Source: Paragemmobacter ruber
Lineage (GTDB): Bacteria; Pseudomonadota; Alphaproteobacteria; Rhodobacterales; Rhodobacteraceae
Assembly: GCF_009908315.1 (NCBI RefSeq)
Contig: NZ_JAAATW010000002.1
Coordinates: 496,001-560,000 of the forward strand
Direction: 5' to 3'
DNA length: 64,000 nt
Part shown: positions 16,670-26,700 of the stretch, piece by piece
How positions within the stretch are numbered: the first letter of the stretch is position 1
How the letters are laid out: each line of letters starts with the position of its first letter
Program-made: the position numbers and the translations under genes
Notes under the pieces: model-generated
What the model was told of the DNA's origin: nothing
The model's input: the letters and a program-made list of their open reading frames with translations, nothing else
Databases searched by the model: none

Positions 16670-19310
16670 CGGGAAGCCTTTCTTCGGGGGCGTGCGACGG
16701 GCGCGCGCCCTGCGTGCCAGAGAGCCACCTTTGCAGCACAGGCGCCACGCGGCGGTCAAGGCGGCGCAGCAGGCTGCGGGCGATGATCGCGCCAACCGTG
16801 CTGACCACGGCGGTTGACAGGAAGAGGCCTGTTGTCGTCTGGACGAAGTGATAGTCGATGTAGATCGCCGGGACGTGCAGAAGATAGATGTAGAGCGACA
16901 GTTTCCCCAGTTCGAGGAAGGCCCGTGCCAAGAGGCCGGGCAGTCGCAGGCGCGGGATGACGACGAGCAGGATCGTCGGGATCAGGATCGCCTCTTGCAC
17001 GCTGAGGCCGGATTCGTGCCAGTCTACAAGGCAGGAGGCCGTGGCCAGCGCGATGACGATCAGCTTGCGCGCCCGCGTGTCGGCAAAGGCGGCGCACCAG
17101 CCGAGGGCGGCCAACTGGATCATCCCGAGCGGCAGGCGGATCATGGCTGCATCCAGATCGCCAAAGGGGGCAACCGCGATGACGGCGGTCAGTGCCGCCG
17201 TGACGAGGCTGCCCGCCCGGAACGCAGAGGCCGCGACCCAGCGGCGGACCGGCGACAGCGTGAAGGCGAGGCAGATCAAGAGGATGGACTGGGCATAGGC
17301 CGCGACGAACCAATAGGGTTCGAGTAGGGATGCGGGGGGGGCAGGACCGAAGGCCGCGGGAAGATTTGCCACGAGCGCGATCCACTGCCAGTCCACCTCG
17401 ACCCGCAGGGCGAGGAGGGCGAGTATGGTAAAATAGGCCAGAAGCAGGGGGCGCAGCATGGCATCGAGCGTGCGCAGGACGCGGCCCTCGGTCAGGGCGT
17501 GGACCTGGTGACGGGCGAGCGAATAGCCCATCAGGATGGTCAGCGCGAACACACCGCCGCCGGTGACCAGGTCGGTCGTGTGCAGCAGGATCACCCAGAA
17601 GATGGCGATGACGCGGATCACCACATCGCTGCCGATGGTTTGCCAGCGTAGACGATCGGCAAGGCGATCTGCGGGGCGATCCGCGGCGGGGGGCCGTGCC
17701 AGATCGCGCAGGGGGAGGCGATCCCATCCCTCGGGGACGGTGCCGCGGGTCTTCATCAGGTGCAGTTCCACCTCGAGATAGGCAAGGCTGCCACCGCCGA
17801 GATCACGGAAGCTGCGTGCGGGGTCGATGTCGGGAAGGGCGAGGATGCCCTGCAGCGTTGCGATCAGGTCGCCCGCTGCGGTGGGGCTGGTGGGGGCGGG
17901 CTCTGGTTCGGGATCGGTGGACAGGATCCGATCGGCGCGGCGGTGGAGTTCGGCATAGTCCACCTTGCCTGAGGGCAGGAGCGGTGGCGCAGGCAGGTGC
18001 TGCGCACGGACCATATCGCGCAAGAGGCCGTAGCGCGCGGCCGTGTCCCGGGCCAGCGTGCCGGTGTCGGTTTCGGTGAACAGGACGAGGCCGCGATCAT
18101 CGCCCGCGACGCGCAGGCGGTGGCCTTCGCGGCGCAGCGTGGCCTCCACCTCATCAAGCCCGATGCGCAGGCCATTGAGCTTCACGAAACGGCTGCGCCG
18201 CCCGACGATCTGGAACAGGCCTTCGGGCGTGCGCTGGGCGACGTCGCCGGTGTGCAGGATATCGGTCTTGCGGGCTGTGGCCAGATCGGCCCGGGCAAGC
18301 GCGTAGCCGATCATCACGTTCGGGCCCTGATAGAGCAGTTCGCCGGGCTGGCCGGGGGTGGTGATCTCTTGCCCGTCCTCGCCCATGATCCAGAGGCGGC
18401 CGCCGGGGATGGGCTTGCCGATCGTATCGCTGTGCGACAGGGCCAGCGCGGGGGGCAGATAGGCCATGCGGGGGGCTGCCTCGGTCTGGCCATACATCAG
18501 GAACAGCTGCCAGCCTTCGGCCTGTGCGCGGCGGGCGAAGCGCTGTGCCGTCGCCGGATCGAGGCGGCCGCCTGCCTGTGTGATGGTGCGCAGGTGGGGC
18601 AGAGTGGCGGTGTCGAGCCCCACCTTTTCGAGCAGGTCGAACTGGGTGGGAACAAGGGCGAGGGAGGTGATGGACTGCGCGCGGGCCAGCGCCCAGAAGG
18701 AGGGATCGGTGAGCGGGGCCTCGGTCACGGCAAGGCGCGCGCCCACAGACAGATGCGTGTGCAGCACCGACATGCCATAGGAATAGTGCAGGGGCAGGGT
18801 GGTGATCGTACGGTCGTCGGGGCGGATGCCGAGGTATTCGATGATGGATGCGGCATTGGCCTGCAGATTGGCCCCTGACAGCTTGACCAGTTTGCTGGCG
18901 CCGGTGGTGCCGGAGGTGGACAGAAGGACGGCGAGATCGTCGCAAAAGGCAGCTGGGCCGGGGTCGCCTGCGGCGGGGTGGGCCATGGGGCCGGTGACGA
19001 TCAGGTTGGGGGCATAGGTGGCGCGGATCGCATGGTCTGGCCGTGCCTCGCCCTCGGCCAGCAGGATCACCGGCCAGCCTGCGCGCAGGCAGCCCAGATA
19101 GGCGGTGATCGCAGGCAGGCTGCGCCCCAGTTCCAGCGCCACAAGCGGGCGGGTCACGGCGCGGGGAAGGCAGGTGCGGGCGCGGGCGGCCCAGTCATCG
19201 GCAGCGTGGGCCAAGGCGGCGTAGGACAGGGTGACGCCTTCGCCGGTCAGGGCGGGCATGTCGCCGTATCGTTCCAAGGCCGACCAGAACGGGCCGACGT
19301 GCGTTTCCAT
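16659..19310 (-). CDS. adenylation-carrier-acyltransferase fusion protein
   Basis: An 883-residue three-part protein. Residues about 1-460 form an ANL adenylation domain (LSTSGTTGASKLVKLSGANL, LFLMYGQTEAAPRM, DILHTGDVAQRTPEGLFQI, LPSGKVDYAEL). About 485-555 is a carrier domain with DLGGGSLAYLEVEL, phosphopantetheine site Ser508. About 575-865 is a polytopic domain of acyltransferase-3 type (RVIAIFWVILLHTTDL at its start, ELGKLSLYIYLLHVPAIY near its end). The layout suggests that an acid is activated, loaded on the internal carrier and passed to an envelope acceptor by the membrane domain. The substrate cannot be read from sequence. Confidence 0.88.
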   Translation of the reverse strand: METHVGPFWSALERYGDMPALTGEGVTLSYAALAHAADDWAARARTCLPRAVTRPLVALELGRSLPAITAYLGCLRAGWPVILLAEGEARPDHAIRATYAPNLIVTGPMAHPAAGDPGPAAFCDDLAVLLSTSGTTGASKLVKLSGANLQANAASIIEYLGIRPDDRTITTLPLHYSYGMSVLHTHLSVGARLAVTEAPLTDPSFWALARAQSITSLALVPTQFDLLEKVGLDTATLPHLRTITQAGGRLDPATAQRFARRAQAEGWQLFLMYGQTEAAPRMAYLPPALALSHSDTIGKPIPGGRLWIMGEDGQEITTPGQPGELLYQGPNVMIGYALARADLATARKTDILHTGDVAQRTPEGLFQIVGRRSRFVKLNGLRIGLDEVEATLRREGHRLRVAGDDRGLVLFTETDTGTLARDTAARYGLLRDMVRAQHLPAPPLLPSGKVDYAELHRRADRILSTDPEPEPAPTSPTAAGDLIATLQGILALPDIDPARSFRDLGGGSLAYLEVELHLMKTRGTVPEGWDRLPLRDLARPPAADRPADRLADRLRWQTIGSDVVIRVIAIFWVILLHTTDLVTGGGVFALTILMGYSLARHQVHALTEGRVLRTLDAMLRPLLLAYFTILALLALRVEVDWQWIALVANLPAAFGPAPPASLLEPYWFVAAYAQSILLICLAFTLSPVRRWVAASAFRAGSLVTAALTAVIAVAPFGDLDAAMIRLPLGMIQLAALGWCAAFADTRARKLIVIALATASCLVDWHESGLSVQEAILIPTILLVVIPRLRLPGLLARAFLELGKLSLYIYLLHVPAIYIDYHFVQTTTGLFLSTAVVSTVGAIIARSLLRRLDRRVAPVLQRWLSGTQGARPSHAPEERLPDDA

Positions 19311-19501
19311 GCCTTGCCTGCTCCGACCGTAGCCCGCCCCGCGGCAGGTTCATTAATACTGATCAAGCTGGGCGGAAGCGAGGCAAAAGAGAGAAAAGGC
19401 TGGTGCGGCCGCGGTTTCCGCGAGGGTCATTGTGGCAGGGTCGCGGTGGGTGCAGGCCTGGGGGGAATTGCCCGCCCGGCCTGCACCGAAGGGTTGCGCC
19501 G

Positions 19502-20128
19502 TCAGGCGACGATGGTCGCCTCGGTCGCGGCGCGCAGGTCTGCCTCGGTCACGCCATCGGCCAGTTCCACCAGCCGCAGCCCACCCGGCACCACATCCAG
19601 CACGCCCAGATTCGTGATGATGCGGTTGACGACGCCCTGCCCGGTGAGCGGCAGCGTGCAGCGCTTGAGCACCTTGCTTTCACCATGTTTCGAGGTGTGG
19701 TCCATCACCACAACCACCCGGCCCACGCCGGCCACGAGGTCCATCGCGCCGCCCATCCCCTTGACCAGCTTGCCGGGGATCATCCAGTTCGCGAGATCGC
19801 CGTTTTCGGCAACCTCCATCGCGCCGAGGATGGCCATGGCGATCTTGCCGCCGCGGATCATAGCGAAGGACTGGGCGCTGTCGAAAAAGGCAGTCTGCGG
19901 CAGTTCTGTGATCGTCTGCTTGCCGGCGTTGATCAGGTCGGGGTCTTCCTCGCCCTCAAACGGGAAGGGGCCCATGCCCAGCATCCCGTTTTCAGACTGC
20001 AGCGTGACGTTCACGCCGTCGGGGATGTAGTTCGACACCAAGGTCGGGATGCCGATGCCGAGGTTCACATACCAGCCATCCTGCAGTTCCTGCGCCGCGC
20101 GGGCGGCCATCTGGTTGCGGTCCCACAT
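19502..20128 (-). CDS. scoB: 3-oxoacid CoA-transferase subunit B
   Basis: A 208-residue beta subunit. The catalytic glutamate is in [32 protein letters not shown] and [19 protein letters not shown] are characteristic. With subunit A it transfers CoA from succinyl-CoA to acetoacetate or related acids. The ATG overlaps the subunit A stop (TAATG). Specificity (SCOT versus AtoDA versus PcaIJ) is not fixed by sequence; the SCOT-like subgroup fits best. Confidence 0.92.
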   Translation of the reverse strand: MWDRNQMAARAAQELQDGWYVNLGIGIPTLVSNYIPDGVNVTLQSENGMLGMGPFPFEGEEDPDLINAGKQTITELPQTAFFDSAQSFAMIRGGKIAMAILGAMEVAENGDLANWMIPGKLVKGMGGAMDLVAGVGRVVVVMDHTSKHGESKVLKRCTLPLTGQGVVNRIITNLGVLDVVPGGLRLVELADGVTEADLRAATEATIVA

Positions 20129-20832
20129 TATGCTTGCTCCTTCTTGCGCACGGTGCGCTGCTCGATGCGCTTTTCGTGTTCGCCCTGGATCAGGCGGTGG
20201 ACATAGATGCCCGGCAGGTGGATGTGATCGGGGTCGAGGGAGCCGAGCGGGACGATCTCTTCCACCTCGGCCACGCAGAGCTCGCCGCAGGTGGCGGCGG
20301 GGGGGTTGAAGTTGCGGGCGGTCTTGCGGAAGACGAGGTTTCCGCTGGGATCGGCCTTCCACGCTTTGACGATCGACAGGTCCGCGACGATGGCGCGTTC
20401 GAGGATGTAGGTCTTGCCGCCGAAATCCTTGTGTTCCTTGCCTTCGGCGATGACGGTGCCCACGCCGGTACGGGTGTAGAAGCCGGGGATGCCCGCGCCG
20501 CCTGCGCGCATGCGTTCGGCCAGCGTGCCTTGGGGGTTGAATTCCAGCTCCAGCTCGCCCGACAGGTACTGGCGCATGAATTCGGCATTCTCGCCCACAT
20601 AGGACGAGATCATCTTCTTCACCTGACGGCTTTCCAACAGGATGCCGAGGCCGAAACCATCGACGCCCGCATTGTTGGAGGCGACGGTGAGGTTCTTTGT
20701 CCCCGCTTTGCGGATCGCGGCGATCAGAAGTTCGGGGATGCCGCAGAGGCCAAAGCCGCCTGCGGCGATGGTCATTCCGTCGAACAGCGCGCCGTCCAGC
20801 GCGGCTTCGGCGCTGGGATAGACTTTCTTCAT
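20128..20832 (-). CDS. scoA: 3-oxoacid CoA-transferase subunit A
   Basis: A 234-residue alpha subunit. [20 protein letters not shown] and the glycine-rich [18 protein letters not shown] match the CoA-transferase I alpha family; [20 protein letters not shown] follows. The ATG at 20832 is chosen because GGGAG lies eight bases upstream; a GTG five codons earlier overlaps that ribosome site. It is coupled to scoB by a TAATG overlap. Confidence 0.92.
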   Translation of the reverse strand: MKKVYPSAEAALDGALFDGMTIAAGGFGLCGIPELLIAAIRKAGTKNLTVASNNAGVDGFGLGILLESRQVKKMISSYVGENAEFMRQYLSGELELEFNPQGTLAERMRAGGAGIPGFYTRTGVGTVIAEGKEHKDFGGKTYILERAIVADLSIVKAWKADPSGNLVFRKTARNFNPPAATCGELCVAEVEEIVPLGSLDPDHIHLPGIYVHRLIQGEHEKRIEQRTVRKKEQA

Positions 20833-20928
20833 GCGTTTGGCTCCCACAAACTGACGCCCGCCATATGGAACCGGGGCGATTGCCCTGTCAATTGCCGCGC
20901 TGCGGCGTGGCGCGTGACGGGGGGGCGC

Positions 20929-21615
20929 CTAGCGGGTGGCGGTGAAGAGCGTGGTCGCCTCGTCAGCCTTCAGAAGGAGGCTGCCGTCGGGGGCGATGTC
21001 GAATTGCGTGACGCGGGCGAAGGCGGCGTAGACGGCGGCTTCGGTGGCCATGAGCGGCTCGGGGCAGGCCATGCGGGTGCCTGCCATCGGGCCGAAGGTG
21101 AGGCCTTCGCCGGTCAGCGTGTAACTGCCCGCGTATCGGTTGCAGGCGGCAAGGCCCGCGATGCGGCCTGCATCGAAGGCAAGGGTGACATCGGCCCCTT
21201 TCGCGAGCGCCGCCCCGTCAAGCGTGGTCACCACCCATTCGCCCGCCAAAAGCCGGGCCGGATCGCCCGCGCATCCGGGCAGGTCGGCCCCGTCACGGTT
21301 GAGGGTGACGGTGAAAGGGTAGGGCATCCCGCTCATGCTGTCGCGGCAGAGGGTTTCGGTCAGGCGCAGGGGGCCTGCCGCCGTGGGGTAGAGGCGCGCG
21401 CCATCCGCGACGCTGGGTTCGGTGAAGGGGGCGGTGAGGGTGAGGCCTTCCATATCGGTGTAGGTGCTGCCCTCGGGCGTGACGGTGAGCGACCAGAAGG
21501 GTTCGTTGCCGCGGGCAGTGAAGGGCAGAAGGTCGGCGCTGTCCTGCGCGTGGGCGCCGGCTGTGGTGGTCGCGGCGAAGGCGGCGGCGATCATGGCGGT
21601 ACGGCGGGGGGGCAT
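20929..21615 (-). CDS. exported META-domain protein
   Basis: A 228-residue secreted or periplasmic protein. The signal peptide MPPRRTAMIAAAFAATTTAGAHA is followed by a COG3650-like segment (about 25-105; FTARGNEPFWSLTVTPEG). A META/HslJ-like domain runs about 120-228: LLAGEWVVTTLDGAALAKG, then LAACNRYAGSYTLTGEGLTF and GTRMACPEPLMATEAAVYAA. META-domain proteins are linked to envelope stress or drug tolerance in other bacteria; no catalytic role is known. The chosen ATG gives a proper signal peptide. Confidence 0.85.
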   Translation of the reverse strand: MPPRRTAMIAAAFAATTTAGAHAQDSADLLPFTARGNEPFWSLTVTPEGSTYTDMEGLTLTAPFTEPSVADGARLYPTAAGPLRLTETLCRDSMSGMPYPFTVTLNRDGADLPGCAGDPARLLAGEWVVTTLDGAALAKGADVTLAFDAGRIAGLAACNRYAGSYTLTGEGLTFGPMAGTRMACPEPLMATEAAVYAAFARVTQFDIAPDGSLLLKADEATTLFTATR

Positions 21616-21767
21616 GGCGCGCTCCGGTCTGGTGGGGCAAGGACTTTGGGGCAAATGCGACATGCGTCAGGTTAGCCCAGTTGGCGCCACGCGCAAAGCG
21701 GGTTGCAGGGTCGGGACGGGCTTTCCCTTGGTGCGGCGAGTTGCTAGGCAAGCCAAGGATCGCGCCT

Positions 21768-21853
21768 GCCCGCGTGGTGGAATGGTAGACACAGGGGACT
21801 TAAAATCCCTAGGCCGGAAGGCCGTGCCGGTTCGAGTCCGGCCGCGGGCACCA
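21768..21853 (+). tRNA. tRNA-Leu (UAA anticodon)
   Basis: An 86-base class II tRNA. The acceptor arm GCCCGCG pairs with CGCGGGC at the 3' end, followed by A and an encoded CCA. The anticodon stem GGGAC-TTAA-AATCCC places TAA as anticodon, giving tRNA-Leu(UAA). A long variable arm (AGGCCGGAAGGCC) and the T loop GGTTCGAGTCC are present. No integrase or direct repeat of its 3' end is seen nearby. Confidence 0.96.
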
Positions 21854-22198
21854 GATCCGGGTCAGGTTGGGCCAAGTCGGGACGGGGCGGCGTGACGGCG
21901 GAGTGGCGTCTGGGTGTTCCTTGACCGGCAATGACTGGCCCTGACTGGCCGTGACTGGCCATGGCTCCCTGTGGTCGCCGGTGCGGCGGGGCCTTTGTTG
22001 CGGGGGCCTGCCTCTGGGCTTCGCGTCTGTGTCTCTGCCACAAAATTATCTTAATGATACTTAAGGTTTGTGGTATCGTCTGGCGGCTATACACGGTAGG
22101 GTTGTTTGTATTGATAGTCACGCACGTTAGGCGGTCTGGCGGGCCGCGCGTGGAACGCGCGCGGCGAAAGACGGGTTTCCAAGGCAGGCGGGGTGATC
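21854..22198. other. 345-base gap between tRNA-Leu and the response regulator
   Basis: It contains the 10-bp tandem repeat (21921-21960), then an AT-rich section (about 22035-22115) likely to hold the promoter of the response regulator. CCACAAA (22038-22044) and TTTGTGG (22067-22073) form an interrupted dyad there. No gene is supported. Confidence 0.5.
21921..21960. repeat. 10-bp tandem repeat, four units
   Basis: Three exact copies of NTGACTGGCC (ATGACTGGCC, CTGACTGGCC, GTGACTGGCC at 21931-21960) follow a degenerate copy, TTGACCGGCA (21921-21930). The period equals about one helical turn. It is followed by ATGGCT. No function is known. Confidence 0.75.
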
Positions 22199-23143
22199 AT
22201 GAAGATCTTTGCCGTTGATGACGACGATGTTTTCAGTGAAATCCTTCGACAGAAGCTGCGCCTGATCGGATATGGCGATGTCACCTGCCTGCAGGATCCG
22301 CTTGCGGCGCAGCAGGTTCTGGCCGAGGCTGCCGAAGCGTTTGACTGCATCCTTCTGGATATCGAGATGCCGGGCCTGAACGGGGTGGAGTTGTGCGGGC
22401 GTATCCGCGCGCTGCCCGCCTATCGCCACACGCCGATCATCATGATCACCTCGCTCGCCGGGCGGCAGAGCATCGACATGGCCTTTCAGAATGGGGCTAC
22501 GGATTACATCACCAAACCCATCGACACGCTGGAGCTGAAGGCGCGGCTGCACGGTGTGGAACGCCTGCTGGACGAGCGCAAGCGCCTGCAGATGCTGGAA
22601 TATCAGATCAGCCTGCAGACCGATGTGGTGCCTCTGGACTTTGCTTTCGACCAGCCGATCCTTGTGCCCGAGTTTGACCGCGGGATCGAGTTTCATGCCT
22701 TGCAGAACTATCTGCTGACGCTTGGGCTGAAGGGGCTTTACTCCGTCTCGGCTGTGGCGATCTGCATCGAGAATGCGGTGCTGACCTATCGCATCGCGTC
22801 GCGCGTGGCGTTTCGCAACATGCTGGCTGATGTGGGATCGGTGATCGAGGATTGCCTGAAAACCGAAAGCCTGTTGATTGCCTATGCGGGCAGCGGGAAC
22901 TTTGTGGGCATCGTGACCGGCACTGCGGATTGGGTGCCTGCCGATCTGGAGTTCGAGATGAACGCCAAGATGGAAGAGTTCAGTCCGATCTATGTGTCGG
23001 AACGCCTGCCCCTGCCGCGCATCCGGGTGGGGCCGATGGTGAGCAATTCGCTTTTGTCGCTGGCGCGGCCATCGCAGGTTCTGGACCGCGCCATCGTGGC
23101 GGCGGGAAGCCGGAGCGGCCTGCCAAGGATGGGGATCGCCTGA
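22199..23143 (+). CDS. response regulator with degenerate GGDEF-like output domain
   Basis: A 314-residue protein. The N-terminal receiver has the acidic pocket AVDDDD, phosphoacceptor Asp54 in LLDIEMPGL, Thr in MITS and Lys in TKPID. A short helical linker (about 120-140) leads to a C-terminal domain (about 165-280) whose pattern FRNMLADVGSVIEDCL..LLIAYAGSGNFVGIV aligns by eye with GGDEF domains. GSGNF (231-235) replaces GGDEF, so diguanylate cyclase activity is unlikely. ATG at 22199 is preferred over a GTG six bases earlier. No partner kinase is adjacent. Confidence 0.8.
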   Translation: MKIFAVDDDDVFSEILRQKLRLIGYGDVTCLQDPLAAQQVLAEAAEAFDCILLDIEMPGLNGVELCGRIRALPAYRHTPIIMITSLAGRQSIDMAFQNGATDYITKPIDTLELKARLHGVERLLDERKRLQMLEYQISLQTDVVPLDFAFDQPILVPEFDRGIEFHALQNYLLTLGLKGLYSVSAVAICIENAVLTYRIASRVAFRNMLADVGSVIEDCLKTESLLIAYAGSGNFVGIVTGTADWVPADLEFEMNAKMEEFSPIYVSERLPLPRIRVGPMVSNSLLSLARPSQVLDRAIVAAGSRSGLPRMGIA

Positions 23144-23153
23144 CGGGCGGGGA

Positions 23154-23615
23154 TCAGGTAAATTCCTTGATCGCCTCCATCGCGACATAGGTGGAGGTGG
23201 AGGCGACATGGGGCAGGGCGCTGATGCGTTCGGCCAGCACGCGGCGGTATTCCTGTATGTCGCCCGTGCGGACCTTGAGCAGATAGTCAAAGCGCGAGGC
23301 GATCATGTGGCATTGCTCCACCTCGGGGACGGCCAACACGGCGCGGTTGAAGGCCTGCAGCGCAGCTTCGCGGGTATCGGAGAGCTTCACCTCGACAAAG
23401 GCGACGTGGGCCTGTCCCATGCGGATCGGGTCCAGAAGGGCGCGATAGCCGGTGATGACGCCGGTTTCTTCCAGCCGTTTCAGGCGCGCTTGGGTGGGGG
23501 ATTTCGACAGGCCGATGCGGCGGGCCAGTTCGGTGGCGCTGATGCGGCCATCGGTGGCGAGGATGCGGAGGATCGCTTCGTCGAAGCGGTCAAGCGGGAT
23601 GCGGTCGATTGGCAT
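23154..23615 (-). CDS. putR: Lrp/AsnC-family regulator, probably PutR
   Basis: A 153-residue Lrp-type regulator: an N-terminal winged helix (about 8-60; EAILRILATDGRISATELARR then GLSKSPTQARLKRLEETGVI) and a RAM ligand-binding domain (about 65-145). Position divergent from putA matches PutR of alphaproteobacteria, which activates putA in response to proline. An in-frame GTG nine bases upstream is an alternative start. Confidence 0.88.
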   Translation of the reverse strand: MPIDRIPLDRFDEAILRILATDGRISATELARRIGLSKSPTQARLKRLEETGVITGYRALLDPIRMGQAHVAFVEVKLSDTREAALQAFNRAVLAVPEVEQCHMIASRFDYLLKVRTGDIQEYRRVLAERISALPHVASTSTYVAMEAIKEFT

Positions 23616-23672
23616 GTTTGGCACCGGAAATGCAGGCGAAACGGATAGCGATCGGGCGATCTTCGGGAGGAA

Positions 23673-23693
23673 ATGCCGCCTTCTCTGCGGTAT
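23673..23693. promoter_or_regulatory. imperfect dyad in the putR-putA intergenic region
   Basis: ATGCCGC (23673-23679) and GCGGTAT (23687-23693) form a dyad with a seven-base centre, 27 bases before the putA start. It is a candidate PutR operator by position only. A GCGATC direct repeat (23648-23653 and 23656-23661) lies just upstream. Confidence 0.3.
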
Positions 23694-23719
23694 GATAGGC
23701 GAAATGGAGGATTTTGCCT

Positions 23720-26700
23720 ATGCCCCGCGATCATGCCGATACCCCGTGGACCCGGATCGAGATGGACAGCCTTTCCGATGAGGCGGCGCTGGTCCGTCGC
23801 CTGATCGAAGAGGCGGGGCTGGACGCGGCTGCGCGGGCGCGGATCACCGCGGCCGGGGCGGGGCTGGTGCGCCGGATCCGGGACAGTGTGAAGCCGGGGT
23901 TGATGGAGGTGTTTCTGGCCGAATACGGGCTGTCCACCGAAGAGGGCGTGGCGCTGATGTGTCTGGCCGAGGCGCTGCTGCGTGTGCCGGATGCCGAGAC
24001 GATGGATGCGCTGATCGAAGACAAGATCGCGCCGTCCGATTGGGGGCGGCATCTGGGGAAATCGGCCTCGTCCCTGGTGAATGCGTCCACCTGGGCGCTG
24101 ATGCTGACCGGCAAGGTGCTGGAAGATCGCGAGCCGGGGGTGGTGGGGCATCTGCGCGCCGCCGTGAAGCGGCTGGGCGAGCCTGTGATCCGGCGCGCGG
24201 TGGCGCAGGCGATGAAGGAGATGGGGCGGCAGTTCGTTCTGGGCGAGACGATCGAGGCCGCGATGAAGCGGGCGAGCGAGCTGGAGGCGCGGGGATACAC
24301 CTACAGCTACGACATGCTGGGCGAGGCGGCGCGCACCGAAGGGGATGCGCGGCGCTATCATCTGGCCTATTCCAAGGCGATCACCGCGATTGCGGCGGCG
24401 GCGAAGGGCGCGGATATCCGCGCCAATCCGGGGATTTCGGTGAAGCTGTCGGCGCTGCATCCGCGCTATGAGGTGGCGAAGCGCGCGCGGGTCATGGCGG
24501 AACTGGTGCCGCGTGTGCGGGCCTTGGCAGGGCTGGCCAAGGCGGCGGGGCTGGGCTTCAACATCGATGCCGAGGAGGCGGATCGTCTGGCGCTGTCGCT
24601 TGAGGTGATCGAGGCGGTGTTGTCGGATGCGTCTCTGGCGGGCTGGGACGGGTTCGGGGTCGTCGTGCAGGCCTATGGGCGGCGGGCTGGGGCGGTGATC
24701 GACTGGCTTTATGCGCTGGCCGAGCGGCTGGACCGGAAGATCATGGTCCGGCTGGTGAAGGGCGCCTATTGGGATGCCGAGGTGAAGCGGGCGCAGGTGT
24801 TGGGGTTGGACAGCTTTCCCGTCTTCACGCGCAAGCAGGCGACGGATGTGAGCTATATCGCCAACGCGCGGAAATTGCTGGGGATGACCGACCGCATCTA
24901 TCCGCAATTCGCCACGCATAACGCGCATACGGTGGCGGCGATCCTTGAGATGGCCACGGACAAGCGGGCGTTTGAATTCCAGCGGCTGCATGGGATGGGC
25001 GAGCGGCTGCATGATCTGGTGCTGACGGATGAGGGGACGCGCTGCCGCATCTATGCGCCGGTGGGCGCGCATCGGGACCTGCTGGCCTATCTCGTGCGGC
25101 GGCTGCTGGAGAATGGGGCGAATTCGTCCTTCGTGAACCAGATCGTGAATGACGAGGTCCCGCCCGAGGTGGTGGCGGCCTGCCCTCTGACAGCGATGGA
25201 GGGGATGGCGGCGGTGGCCAATCCGGCGCTGAAAACGGGGCCTGCGCTGTTTGGCGCGCGGGTGAATTCGCGCGGCTTCGATCTGACGGATGCGGGGCAT
25301 CTGGCAGCGATCGAGGCGGCGCGCGCGCCTTTTGCCACGCAGCGCTTCGAGGCGGGGCCGATGATCGCGGGGCGGCCTGCGGGGGGGCTGCGGGTCGAGG
25401 TGCGCAACCCTGCGACGGGCGATCTGGTGGGGCATGTGGTGCAGGCGGGCGCGCCGGATGTGGAAACCGCGCTGCGGCTGGCCGAACCCTGGGCGGCGGC
25501 TGTGCCGGAGCGGGCGGAAGTGTTGCGCCGGGTGGCGGATCTGTACGAGGCGGAGTTCGGGGCGATCTTTGCCCTGCTGGCGCGCGAGGCGGGCAAGACG
25601 CTGGCCGATGCGGTTGCGGAGTTGCGCGAGGCGGTGGATTTCCTGCGCTACTATGCCGATGGGGCGGCGGGGCTGACGGCGCCCGCGCGGGGGGTGTTTG
25701 CCTGTATTTCGCCCTGGAACTTCCCCCTCGCGATTTTCACGGGGCAGATCGCTGCGGCCCTGGCTGCGGGGAATGCGGTTCTGGCCAAGCCTGCGGAACA
25801 GACGCCGCTGATCGCGGGCCTTGCGGTGGGTCTGATGCACAAGGCGGGGGTGCCGGTGACGGCGCTGCAACTTCTGCCCGGGGAGGGGCCGGTGGTGGGG
25901 CGGATGCTGACCTCTGACCCGCGCGTGGGCGGGGTCTGTTTCACGGGGTCCACCGAGACGGCGCTGATGATCCGCCGCGCGATGGCCGCGCATCTGGACC
26001 CGACCGCGCCCTTGATCGCGGAAACGGGCGGGTTGAATGCGATGCTGGTGGATTCGACCGCCCTGCCCGAACAGGCGGTGCGGGATATCCTTGCGTCGTC
26101 CTTCCAGTCGGCGGGGCAGCGCTGTTCGGCGCTGCGCTGCCTTTATGTGCAGGAGGATGTGGCCGAGACGGTGCTGGAGATGCTGTCGGGCGCGATGGAT
26201 GAACTGGCCTTGGGCGATCCGTGGGATCTGACCACCGATGTGGGGCCGGTGATTGATGCCGAGGCGGCTGGCACGATCCGCGACCATGTGGCGGCGGCGC
26301 GGGCGGCGGGGCGCGTGGTGAAGGAGATGGCGGCGCCCGTGGCGGGAACCTTCGTCGGGCCTGCAGTGATCCGGGTGGACGGCATCGCGGCGATGACGCG
26401 CGAGATTTTCGGGCCGGTGCTGCATGTGGCCACCTTCCGCGCCGATGAGATCGACCGCGTGGTCGATGCGGTGAATGCGACGGGCTATGGCCTGACCTTC
26501 GGGCTGCACACACGGATCGACGACCGGGTGCAGCGGATCGTGGAGCGGCTGCGGGTGGGCAATACCTACGTGAACCGCAACCAGATCGGCGCGGTGGTGG
26601 GAAGCCAGCCCTTTGGCGGCGAGGGCCTGTCGGGGACGGGGCCGAAGGCGGGGGGGCCGGATTACCTGACGCGCTTCACGCGGGCAGAGGTGGCGCAGGT

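Noticed and set aside
21921-21960. CRISPR-like array
   Set aside because: The 10-bp units are contiguous without spacers; no cas gene nearby.
21768-22198. Genomic island attached at tRNA-Leu
   Set aside because: No integrase, no repeat of the tRNA 3' end and housekeeping genes on both sides.
23480-26509. A 1009-codon open frame on the minus strand opposite putA
   Set aside because: Rich in Arg, His and Pro with no domain pattern; a GC-rich shadow of the real putA frame.
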